A stretch of DNA of 64,000 nt from Rhipicephalus microplus. Lineage: Eukaryota; Arthropoda; Arachnida; Ixodida; Ixodidae. This document shows, in pieces, positions 1 through 8,885 of the stretch (position 1 is the stretch's first letter; every line of letters starts with the position of its first letter). Position numbers and translations under genes: made by a program. Below the pieces are notes generated by a model that was not told the origin of the DNA, made no database searches, and saw nothing but the letters and a program-made list of their open reading frames with translations. Where the stretch lies: the NCBI RefSeq assembly GCF_043290135.1, contig NC_134705.1:95621239-95685238 (forward strand), written 5' to 3'.

Positions 1-1
1 C

Positions 2-451
2 GATGCTTGCCCAAACAACGTCATCCTCGTAATTGACTTCTTAACCGCCCACTCCGCCCTCATCGATTCTTCTACCGGTATCTTACGGCTCGAATCGGTT
101 TTGTGATCCGATTTCACTCCTCCAAGTCGCACTCGGCTACGATCCGTAGGTGCCCTACGGCTACCACCCCAGGCTGCCATGCACATTCCTCTGTCGCCCT
201 TCCCGTCCGTTCCTGATGGAGACTATTTGGTGGCTCCCCTCATTGATTTGACCCTTACGCACCACATAGCACTACCACATACTATAGTGGTTGTTGCTAA
301 CAACACGGTGCTACTTCCAGTTCTGAACTTCTCTACGTCGACCCAAGTTCCTCCCCAAGGGATCAATTTAGCCGATCTTTCCACCCTTGATGAATGTTCG
401 ATTTGTTCTTTTACCCCTGACACTAAGACATGTCATCACGTCGCAATATAA
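2..451 (+). pseudogene. gypsy pol: protease C-terminus and protease-RT linker (remnant)
   Basis: Read in the frame starting at base 2, the first residues include VILVIDFLTAHSALID. This matches the C-terminal ILGxDFL block of retroviral-type aspartic proteases, here with the usual glycine changed to valine. A TGA at 104-106 breaks the frame. Beyond it, up to about 450, is a low-similarity linker of the kind found between protease and reverse transcriptase in gypsy pol. The reverse transcriptase continues in another frame, so a frameshift lies near 390-450. The catalytic DTG/DSG triad would be upstream of the window. Confidence 0.7.
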
Positions 452-1199
452 GGCGTTCCTCGACAAAACGATATCCAGCGACCTCTTACCTTCTCAAGTT
501 GCAGCGCTCTGGGGTGTGCTATTTTCTTACCTGGATATCTTTGACGTTGATGACTGTCCCCTGGGCCGCACAAGTGCCGTAACCCACCGCCTCGACACCG
601 GCGACGCCAGTCCACTCCACAAACGCCCTTATCACGTGTCACATGCTGAGTGCCAAGTTATACAGACGGAGGTCGAGAAATTGCTGCGTAAAGACGTCAT
701 TGAGCCTTCATCGAGTCCTTGGGCCTCCCCTGTGGTCTTAGTTAAAAAGAAGGACAACACCTGGCGCTTTTGCGTCGACTATCGCCACCTGGATCGGATC
801 ACCAAGAAGGACGTTTATCCTTTACCCCGAATCGATGATGCGCTCGACTGCCTCCACGGCGCCAACTATTTCTCGTCCCTTGACCTTCGATCCGGATACT
901 GGCAAATTTCGGTCGACGACCGCGACCGCGAGAAGACAGAATTCATCACACCCGGTGACCTTTACCAATTCAAGGTCATGCCTTTTGGGTTGTGCAATGC
1001 CTTGGCTACTTTTGAACGTATGATGGACTCTCTTCTTCGCGGTTTCAAATGGTCGACCTGGCTTTGCTATCTGGATGATGTAATCGTTTTCTCGCCCTCC
1101 TTCGAAAGCCACCTGTCTCGTCTCTTGGCAATTCTTGATGTTTTTCGTTGCGCTGGTCTCCAACTGAATTCGTCGAAATGCTCATTCGGACGCCGGTAG
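387..1199 (+). pseudogene. gypsy pol: reverse transcriptase domain
   Basis: A 270-codon open stretch carries the classic gypsy reverse transcriptase blocks in order: HRLDTGDASPLHKRPYHVS, the VEKLL..DVIEPSSSPWASPVVLVKKKD block, WRFCVDYRHLD, YPLPRIDD, FSSLDLRSGYWQI, FKVMPFGLCNA and the catalytic YLDDVIVFS at about residues 228-236. The two catalytic aspartates of YLDD and the aspartate of SLDL are present. The usual MPFGLxNAPATF has become NALATF. The frame ends in TAG at 1197-1199 just after the thumb begins (KCSFGRR), and the next block continues in other frames. The domain would copy element RNA into DNA in a virus-like particle; this copy cannot express the rest. Confidence 0.95.
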
Positions 1200-2176
1200 A
1201 ATAAACTACTCGGCCACCTTGTTGACGCCACTGGTGTTAAATCCGACCTTGACAAAGTCCGTGCAGTACGAGAATTCCCGGTACCGCGTTCCGCACAAGA
1301 AGTTCGCAGGTTTATTTGGTTCTGCTCATACTTCCGCCGCTTTGTCTTCAACTTCGCGGATATTGCTACGCCCCTCACGGATCTCATCAAAACGAATGTG
1401 GCCTTTTCTTGGGGAAGCGACCAATAACATTCCTTCGTGTCGCTAATTACCGCCCTCACATCACCACCTGTGTTGACTCATTTTGATCAAGCGGCTCGAA
1501 CAGAGCTTCGCACCAATGCAAGCCGCCATACTCGCTCAGATACAGAATGGCACGAACCGTGTGATAGCCTACGCTAGCCCCCTTTTGTCGCAAGCAGAAC
1601 AAAATTATTCCATCACTGAGCGGGAATGCTTAGCCCTCGTTTGGGCTATTGCGAAATTCCGTCCGTACTGACCCGTATGGACGTCCGTTCGCCGTAATTC
1701 CGGACCATCATGCGCTTTGCTGGCTGTCGACGCTTAAGGACCCTACAGGAAGACTCAGCCGATGGGCACTTCGACTACAAGAGTACACGTTCTCGGTTGT
1801 TTACAAATCTGGAAAACTGTACAGCAATGCTGACTGCTTATCCCCGCACCCCGTTGATCCACCTAGCTCCACTGATTTGGAATCCGATGCCTGCGTTTTA
1901 GCCATCACTGACTTTCTGAACGTGGCTGACGGACAGCGCCGAGATCCATCGCTGCTCACCAGCATTGACCGCTTTCAATCGCGTTATGCTGACCCTTCTC
2001 TTAGCAGATACCTGCTTCAAGACAACGTTTTGTACCACTGCAACTTACACCCCGACGGCGCGGAACTTTTACTCGTCGTACCGCATCACCTGCGAAAGGA
2101 TGTTCTGCGACAATTCCACGACACTCCAACTTCTGGGCATCTAGGAGTCTCCAGAACTCATGACCACATTCGATGA
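1200..2176 (+). pseudogene. gypsy pol: RT thumb, RNase H and integrase zinc-binding region
   Basis: Several short frames together cover the connection, RNase H and start of integrase. At 1483-1671 the reading includes [20 protein letters not shown], the usual 'SR.L..AE.NY...E.E.LA.VWA' block of gypsy RNase H, followed by [15 protein letters not shown]. At 1649-2176 it includes DHHALCWL, LQEYTFSVVYKSGKLYSNADCLS (RNase H end, with the usual ADALS changed to ADCLS), then DVLRQFHDTPTSGHLGVSRT, the HHCC zinc-binding start of integrase. At least two frameshifts are needed to link these pieces. A TGA at 2174-2176 stops the last frame. Confidence 0.88.
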
Positions 2177-3183
2177 CGAGTATTCTGGAAGGGTCTCAAC
2201 CGCTCTGTTCGCCGTTACGTCGCATCTTGATACCTCTGCCAGCGCCGACAGAAGCCTACGACTCCCGCTGCCAGTCTTTTTCAACCTATTGAAGTTCCAG
2301 CCGAGCCATTTTATCGAGTGGGGTTGGACTTCCTAGGTCCCTTTCCTACTTCTACAACTGGAAATAAAATGATTGCAGTGGCCACAGACTATGCCACTCG
2401 GTATGCAATCACTCGAGCGCTACCAACCAGCTGCGCAACCGACGTTGCCGACTTCCTGCTGTACGACATTATTCTCCAGCATGGCGCTTCGTCTCACCTG
2501 CTCACAGACCATGGTCGCTACTTTCAATCTCGGGTGGTTGATCTTGTGCTACCCGTTACTCTGGACCACATCTTACCACCCTCAGACTAACGGCCTTACG
2601 GAGCGCCTAAACCGCACATTGACAGACATGCTTTCCATGTACGTATCTACCGACCTCACTGATTAGGACATAGCTCTTGCGTTCGTAACCTTCGCCTATA
2701 ACTCGTCGCGTCATGAAACAGCGGGCCACTCCACTTTTTATCTACTCTTCGGACGTCATCCCTTACTGCCCTTCGACACACTGCTTTCTTCAGACCACCA
2801 ATCCTCCACTTTGTACGGTCAGGATGCGATCACCCGTGCCCTCACAGCACGCGCGGTAGCGCGCGCTCGGTTATCGTCGTCGCAGGCGGCACAGAAGTAC
2901 CTTTATGACTGTCGACATAGAGATGTCATTTTTTCTGTGGGATCTCTTGTTCTCTTGTGGCTCCCATCTCGACGTGTTGGCCTCTGTGAAAACTACTATC
3001 GCGATACGCTGGGCCCTACCGAGTCATTCGTCAGGTCACACCTGTGACCTACGAGATTGCCGCTATTACAAACTCATCAGCTGCTGCACCCAGAACGGAA
3101 GTTGTCCACGTTTCTCGTCTCAAGCCCTACAACGCCGACTCGCTTTATTTAACAGGCACCGAGACGGTGCCTTACGGGCCGGG
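2177..3183 (+). pseudogene. gypsy pol: integrase core and C-terminus
   Basis: The integrase catalytic core reads VGLDFLGPFPTSTTGNKMI, with the first catalytic aspartate in GLDFLGPF. It continues as VATDYATRYAITRAL and LLTDHGRYFQSR, the second catalytic aspartate block, normally TDxGxxF. A frameshift near 2560-2590 leads into HPQTNGLTERLNRTLTDMLSMYV, which supplies the catalytic glutamate. Later pieces (2811-3047) include ARARLSSSQAAQKYLYD and a GSLVLLWLPSRRVGL block, the usual 'GD.V.L..P.R..GL' C-terminal motif. Stops occur at about 2228, 2590 and 2664. The enzyme would insert element DNA into the chromosome. Confidence 0.9.
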
Positions 3184-3360
3184 GTGATGATACGTGTGTG
3201 GAACTGTCGCCCCGACACAGCTGAAGTGGAACCCAAATGAAGAAGACGACAACGTGGTTGTTGTAGTTTGGACTCTCGAGTTTCTCCCGTTGGCCTGCAT
3301 GACTGTGCGCTCTTTAAGCCGTTAGCAAGACCAGCCCTCGCTGAATAAATCTTCCCCGTA

Positions 3361-3361
<1 letters not shown>
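3184..3361 (+). repeat. probable 3' LTR of the gypsy element (start and body)
   Basis: Directly after the integrase coding remnant is a purine-rich stretch, then TGATGATACG at 3184, a plausible LTR start, and a polyadenylation signal AATAAA at 3344-3349. The sequence then meets a (TA)n run at 3364. There is no second LTR in the window to compare with, so the LTR limits are inferred from position and the TG start only. Confidence 0.5.

Positions 3362-3363
<2 letters not shown>

Positions 3364-3399
<36 letters not shown>
3364..3399. repeat. (TA)n microsatellite
   Basis: Uninterrupted alternation of A and T over about 36 bases. It forms the 3'-side border of the Penelope-like element. A second (TA)n lies at the other border at 7201-7221. 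Confidence 0.97.
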
Positions 3400-3401
<2 letters not shown>

Positions 3402-3440
3402 ACAGAAGAAGCGAACGAGCAAACAAAAAACGATGCTTTA

Positions 3441-3480
3441 TTGCCAACGTTACGGCCGGGGACCGGCCTTCGTCAGGGCA
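3441..3480 (-). ncRNA. decayed hammerhead-ribozyme-like motif of the PLE
   Basis: On the minus strand CTGACGA (3477-3471) fits the hammerhead core CUGANGA. It is followed by a 6-bp GC stem (GGCCGG paired with CCGGCC, 3469-3464 with 3460-3455) closed by a 3-base loop, then GTAAC. A working hammerhead needs GAA at this place (G12 A13 A14), so the second base looks mutated from A to U. Minimal hammerheads are established features of Penelope-like elements, and the position in the 3' end of this element fits. Cleavage activity is unlikely for this copy. Confidence 0.5.
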
Positions 3481-3900
3481 TACGTGCATATTACACTAAC
3501 ACGCACTTCTTAAAGACATAGCATGGAGGCCCCCAATAGTGAATCATCACTCTTAGCAATATTGACATACATGTTAACAAAAAGATATTCAGACATGCTC
3601 AGCATTTTGTTCATAGCGGAGAAGCAGCGCGCTATACAGAATATGGTAGGGCAAGGTGACTTGAAGGCATAGATACAAATAATATGATGGACACTTGTGA
3701 TATCGCAACATTTGTGAATGAACAAAAAAAGGCAATGCCATGGTAAGTTACGTTCGTTGTCAATGAAATATACATGAGCATAATATCACCATTGATGTCA
3801 CAAATGTGGTAACAGAGTGTGCATGCATTCTGGTCAACTAACTAATGTGTCAACAATGACACCGCAACGTAATCACGGCAGTGGACAAACGTGTATGTGG
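3481..3900 (-). other. 3' non-coding region of the Penelope-like element
   Basis: About 420 bases between the endonuclease stop codon side and the hammerhead-like motif. No coding potential and no recognisable repeat were seen. It is assigned to the element only because it lies between recognised parts. Confidence 0.5.
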
Positions 3901-3901
3901 G

Positions 3902-4717
3902 CTACGGCGGTTGGTTTATCTGATTTGCCGGTAAAAACGTAAGCCTCTCTGGGGTTTCGTTTATTCCAGACGCTATGGCGTTAAATTTATGAATAAGAAA
4001 AGACTCGCGAACTTCCCTTTCGTAGTGCGATTTGAAACCAGATTCGAGTATTGTGGCAGTTATGTTGTCGAAAGAGTGGCCCGGGGTAGCGAGGTGTTTG
4101 GACAGGGGAAGGCTAGGCAGGCACCTGACGTGTGACCTGTGATTATTAAAGCGCAACCGGAAAGCTGTTTCTGTTTGACCAATATATTGGAGGTCACACA
4201 ATGAGCATTAGAGCAAGTAGATTGCATTGCTCGTGTCACAGTCGAAATTTCCTTTTATCCAGAGAGTGAAGTTCGACGCAGAGCTCTTAACAATACGCGA
4301 CGTGGTCATGTGGGGGCACACCTTGCAGCGTGCCTTGTTGCATGGGTGACAACCCACTGGGGCTGGCGTTGATAGTTTGGATGACGTAAGTATGTCTCGT
4401 AGGTTTCTCGATCGGCGGTAAACTGCTCGTGGAGGCTCCGGGAAGACGTCTTTGAGATGATTGCTCTGCATTAGTATATTGTAGTGCTTTTTAAGGATCG
4501 CGTTAGCATTTGGAATTGACGGAGAATGTGTCAGAATTAAATTGATGTGTTTCCGGTGCGCAGGTTCTTTATTTGATTTTCGAAGCGCTCTTCGGTAAAT
4601 TGCATCGGCGCGCATAATCGCATTGTCGATAATCTGAGGCGGGTACTGTTGTACAGTTAGGGCATCACGAAGCTTATCACAGTTTTCAACAAAGTCTGAA
4701 TTTTCAAAGCACAGTCT
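3902..4717 (-). pseudogene. PLE: CxxC linker and GIY-YIG endonuclease
   Basis: The upstream part (4717-4211) reads RLCFENSDFVENCDKLRDAL and later GCHPCNKARCKVCPHM, the cysteine-rich linker typical between RT and endonuclease in Penelope-like elements. After the TAA at 4208-4210 the same frame continues as CDLQYIGQTETAFRLRFNNH, which contains the YIG half of the GIY-YIG motif, then HLATPGHSF and an ESFLIHKFNA block with the conserved glutamate region. In related proteins the stop position is usually a glutamate (LLEC), so a single GAA-to-TAA change explains it. The domain would nick target DNA to prime reverse transcription. The frame ends at 3902. Confidence 0.9.
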
Positions 4718-6595
4718 TTAGAAACGAAGTACTTGACTATAGAGTATACTCGTCTTACAATCTTTTACATGGCTGCTTTTGAAATGAAGGTATCGGTGAG
4801 CGTCGGTGGGTTTTCTGTATACTTTAGTAGATAATTGTTCGCCGCAAAGGGATACTGTTACATCCAGGAAACAGATGGATGCCTTCGAGTACGAATGTGA
4901 CAATGAAATGGATGGATGAACCTTGTTAAAGTCTGCAATGAAAGTCATTAGTTCCACTTCGCCGTCATGCCAGATAAAAAATATGTCGTCTATAAAACGT
5001 TTGTAGTAATATGGCTGTAGTCTGCGCGTTGAAAGAAAATGATTTTCCAATTGGCTCATAAATATATTCGCGTACTTTGGACCAATTTTGGTGCCCATTG
5101 AAGTGCCACTAACTTGTACGTAGTGAACACCGTCTAACTGAAAATTGTTAAACTCCAGGATGAGTTTTAATAATGTGGATAATGTACAGCTATCAACAGA
5201 TTTGTCACATGATGAGTCGTTATAAGCATCCACTACTGCACGAATGCCGTCTTTGTGGGGAATATTAGTGTAAAGTGACGCAACATCTAATGTTACCAGA
5301 AATGAGTCAGCAGGTATATTCAGGTCGATGATGTCAGCGAGGAAATGAGAAGTGTCCTTCAGATAGGATGGAAAAGTTGGAGGTAGTATACTAATCAGGC
5401 CATCGACATAGCTTGAAAGTAGTTCGGTGACAGTGCCAATGCCTGACACTATAGGACGACTGGGGTTATTGAGCTTATGTATTTTAGGCAATAGGTAAAA
5501 CCTTCCTGGAACAGGGCTCAGGGGGACTAATGAGTACTTTGCTTTATCGGGAAGTTTGTCATCCAGTATTAAATGCTTGATCGTATCAGTAACGATGTCC
5601 TTAAATTCTTCGGTGGGGTTTTCACTGAGTCGCTTGTAAAACGTGTCATTATCTAGCTGTCTCTGAGCTTCACAAACGTAGTCCGTTCTGTTCATTATCA
5701 CGATTGCGCCTCCTTTATCAGCGGGTTTTATTACAATATCTGTGCGTTCTTGTAAACATTTAACTGCATTCCGTTCTTTGAATGTGAGGTTTTCTTTGAA
5801 TGAAATGCGGTTCCCATAAGCCTGCAGGATGTCACGCTGAACTGCAGAAATGTACATATCGAGGAATTTATCGCGTTGTGTAGGCGGCGTCCAGTATTGA
5901 TGGGAAGACATGTTACTCTTGGATGATGAACGTTTATGGAAGAATTCGCTTAGCCTCATACTGCGCGCGAATTCATCTAAGTCTTTTACCAAGTTAAATT
6001 CATTGTAGCCGCCAGTAGCTGGACAGAAATTCAAGCCCCGAGAAAGCACACTCATTTCTGAGTCAGATAAAACCACGTTTGAAACGTTTACTACGTTAGG
6101 TCTAGCTGATAGTTTGTCTCGACTAGAACTGGATGATTCGACGGGAAAGGAATCTGCGTTGGTCAGTGGTTTTGGAAGGGTAATGTGGTCACGCAAAAAC
6201 TTTTTTGCTTTTTTCTGCTCAATTTCTGATTGTTTTCTCTGTTCGTATTGAACCAGCGAAGCCGATTCAGAGAGATCCAACATACGAGCCTTGCGCAACT
6301 GTCATTCACTGTTTAGCAACGCTTTGACAGCTGAATTATAATGGTCGATGATGATGCGCATGAGAGCTAGGGACGCATTCATTAACGTTTCGTTCCATTT
6401 CTCGACGTTGCGTTGTGACATTTGGGAAGTTTCTGGTTTGAGCGAAATCACAAGTCCTTTCGGTACAGTCAAGGCGTTTAGATAGGTTTTTAGCGTAGAT
6501 GCGTGAAGTTTGTATTTTACACGTTTTTCCACAATTTTGCTAATTCTGAGAAAGTCACGACTCTGAATAGGGTTGTCGCATGAGGTCGGTATTAG
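4718..6595 (-). pseudogene. PLE: N-terminal region and reverse transcriptase
   Basis: From 6595 the frame reads FLRISKIVEKRVKYKLHAS and VPKGLVISLKPE, the usual N-terminal part of Penelope-type proteins. After a TGA at 6302-6304 the same frame runs on to 4718 without a break. RT blocks are clear: IKPADKGGAIVIMN, YLLPKIHKLNNPSRPIVSG, SFLVTLDVASLYTNIPH, GTSMGTKIGPKYANIFM, and the catalytic RFIDDIFFIWHD, followed by FLDVTVS and VYRKPTDAHRYLH. Active-site aspartates are present in LDVASLY and FIDD. The 'ATG' of the downstream open stretch is not a real start (it is TTG, next ATG at 6283), which supports one long original frame. TAA at 4718-4720 interrupts before the linker. Confidence 0.95.
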
Positions 6596-7200
6596 TCAAT
6601 TCTTTGAAGATACAGTGCTTTTCTCACGATTGCATTTTCTTAAAGGGTACCGGTGAGACAAAGAAATGTTTCCAGACCTTTCACGAGTGGAGAGTCCTTG
6701 GTTCTTTGCTTTCGCAGCAACTGTGGCGTAGGTAGATTTTTCTTGCGTCAGTGGCTCGGTGTAGATTTCGGGCACTTGGAGGCGTTGGGGTGAAGATGAG
6801 CGGGGTGAGGACGCAAGTTCCGCAAGACCAGGTTGGTAGGCATTGGAGGATTGCTTTATGGGACCACTGGGCATGTGGTCTAGCCAAGAGGAAGACGAGG
6901 CGTCCGTTGCGTTCCGGAAACACAGCTGCTTGATGTGGCCAGCCATCAGTGCAACGCCCTCGAAGTTTGGGTGAAGGCCGTCTGCCGCGAGGACGCGCAC
7001 CGAAGGAAACCATTCCAAGGCATGGTCCAGAAAGAACACCCGGTCAGAGCGACAGCAGAAGCTCCGTAGGCGGTCGTTGAAATCACAGGCTTCGCGATTA
7101 CAGTGGCGCACAATTGCTTCATTGTGCTTGTCACGACGGCGGTTTAAAGCACGGGGTAATAATAAAGTTGCACAGATTCGGCTTATCATGGGGCGTTTCG
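6596..7200 (-). pseudogene. SGNH/GDSL hydrolase-like C-terminal domain upstream of the PLE frame
   Basis: The minus-strand reading contains LLLPRALNRRRDKHNEAIV, a VFFLDHALEWFP segment and LAADGLHPNFEGVALMA. The last includes a DGLH block that fits block V (D-x-x-H) of SGNH hydrolases, whose Asp and His act with an N-terminal serine. That serine block is missing because the open part stops at the (TA)n tract at 7201-7221. The rest (RNATDASSSSWLDHM onward) is polar linker. The frame ends with TGA at 6596-6598 and is the same frame as the RT protein, so this is either a first ORF or the N-terminus of a longer protein. It could also be a captured piece of another retroelement ORF1, since esterase-like domains are known in some LINE ORF1 proteins. 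Confidence 0.6.
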
Positions 7201-7221
7201 ATATATATATATATATATATA
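7201..7221. repeat. (AT)n microsatellite at the 5' border of the PLE
   Basis: About ten AT units directly at the point where the SGNH-like reading loses similarity. It pairs with the tract at 3364-3399 as a likely insertion target. Confidence 0.95.
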
Positions 7222-8690
7222 CTGCAAGCCTTGGTATACCAACTTGCGCGCCTTCTGAATTCATTTTACTCCCCCCCCCCTCTTTGTGGTTTGTGCAATA
7301 CTGTCTCCTCGTCGTATACACACATGAGCGCCTTTCCCGAAACTCCATCGCAAAGATGTGCAGGTCATCGCAGCACACATTCGTACATCATGAACTCTGT
7401 GGTGCGTGAACCGTGTGTGCGATGAACTGTTGTACAAGATGAACCATACAAGGAGAAAGAATAGACTTTTTGAGAGCGTTGGTTCCGGTAGCCAGCCGAG
7501 GCAGGCGATCCTACGTAACAAAGGCGGCGCCTCCCCGAATACCTGCGCTATGATTCACTAAGTCGTCATTAACGCATTCAAGCTTAAGCAATATGCAAAC
7601 AACACCATTCGTTCAGCACGCACTCTTTGAAAAAAGGTCTACATATTCACTTAAGTAAATACTAACCATTTATTTGCCACAACAAGCACTAACCTTCTAA
7701 CAATTGAAGGTAGTAAAATGCGGGTTAGTGAAACTTTCTCATTCGCTAGTAGTTAATAGTGCTGACTCAAATAATGAATAGATTACGTAGTTGTTAGTTC
7801 ACGCATGTTTATATATGCATGTACATTGTCATATCAAGATAATTATATTACAAAAGGATATACAGCATGATAATCAAAGTCCCATTGTTTAGGTATAATA
7901 AGTAGTGACCATTGATCTATTCAGGTAATTATTGAGGCAAATTACACATCTCAGCAACATACATAGGGGCATGAACAAATCACAGGTGACAGTTTACACG
8001 TGAACGCGCGCGCACACACACAATATCATGACGTAGCCGGTATCGCATACTGTAACAGCCATTTGAATGCTATTTATGCTCCTGTTTTGAATAGTAGACC
8101 GTGTTTTGGTTAGCACCAATACAGTATAGAAAAATAATAGACGTGTTGTACATATCATTGTCTGCCCTTATATTTCCATATATGTGTGTCATAACTTAGC
8201 ACAAAACTTTATTCCAGTGTAATCGACAAAATTAACGTTGGTCCAAACATTTCTAAAGAGCGTCACAATTACTGCAAGAGTTACGGTGCTATTTACGAGA
8301 GATCTGGCAAAGTATGTGGCTTAGTAGTTACCAAGTTAAATGGACCAAGAAAGCTTTCCTGGTTAGTAATAGTAAAAGTTTCAAGCTTTGTATACTAGCT
8401 GCTGGCAGTAGTAAAGAGATGTCGCGAAGGCAGTAAAATATGTTCGAGCTAAGTTAATACATGCGTTGCCAACTGTTGATTAACTTTTTTGTTCCTAAGA
8501 TTGTGCTGAACATGCCAATACTATAGGTAGCAGGACAACTGTCCTTTTGGGAACTAGTAGTGTGTTTTTATGTGCACGAGATAAGTGACCAAGCTACTAA
8601 TCCTCGGCCGTGGTAACGTGCTCTCTGTACTTTGCAATTCGTAATGCATCTGATGACATCAGCTTTATGAAGCGTCCATTCTTAGCTCAA
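7222..8690. other. non-coding spacer, AT-rich
   Basis: No coding stretch, RNA gene or known repeat was supported here. There is a C-rich tract near 7269-7280 and a short CA-rich patch near 8010-8022. Short open frames exist but show no domain or codon pattern. Confidence 0.6.
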
Positions 8691-8885
8691 TAAAGCTATC
8701 AAGATGACTTTTCTACGTTGAGAAATTGTTGGAATGGAAGTGACCTGCCCGGCCAATCCCGGAGTGGGAATGCGACAAGTTTTTTTTTTTTCATTTTGAG
8801 GAATGGAAAGTAATGGAATTGCAGAAAGTTGCAATCGCGCGGAATAAAATTGCAATGGAATGAAGGCGCCCATTCCGCCACACTG
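8690..8885. repeat. unclassified repeat-like block rich in GGAAT words
   Basis: The stretch has many imperfect copies of GGAAT/GGAATG (for example near 8731, 8769, 8801, 8815, 8840 and 8855) with a T11 run at about 8780. It has no coding potential. It may be a degraded minisatellite or short element; the class is unknown. Confidence 0.3.

Larger units (their letters stand above)
1..3361 (+). mobile_element. Ty3/gypsy-type LTR retrotransposon, decayed, 5' part outside the window
   Basis: The domain order is protease end, reverse transcriptase, RNase H, integrase, then a short 3' LTR, which is the Ty3/gypsy order. The gag gene and most of the protease lie before base 1. The coding region is spread over several frames with multiple stops, so no pol polyprotein can be made from it. 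The 3' side runs into a (TA)n tract followed by a Penelope-like element, so the LTR may be cut short. Clade within Ty3/gypsy is not assigned. Confidence 0.93.
3400..7200 (-). mobile_element. Penelope-like element (PLE), nearly complete, with upstream SGNH-like ORF
   Basis: Reading on the minus strand the order is SGNH-hydrolase-like segment (7200-6599), PLE N-terminal region, reverse transcriptase, CxxC linker, GIY-YIG endonuclease, then a 3' non-coding region with a hammerhead-like motif. Reverse transcriptase joined to a GIY-YIG endonuclease is diagnostic of endonuclease-positive Penelope-like elements. All protein pieces from 7200 to 3902 share one reading frame and are separated only by nonsense codons (TGA 6596-6598, TGA 6302-6304, TAA 4718-4720, TAA 4208-4210). 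Both ends abut (TA)n tracts, which suggests insertion into a TA microsatellite and 5' truncation at about 7200. Confidence 0.92.
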
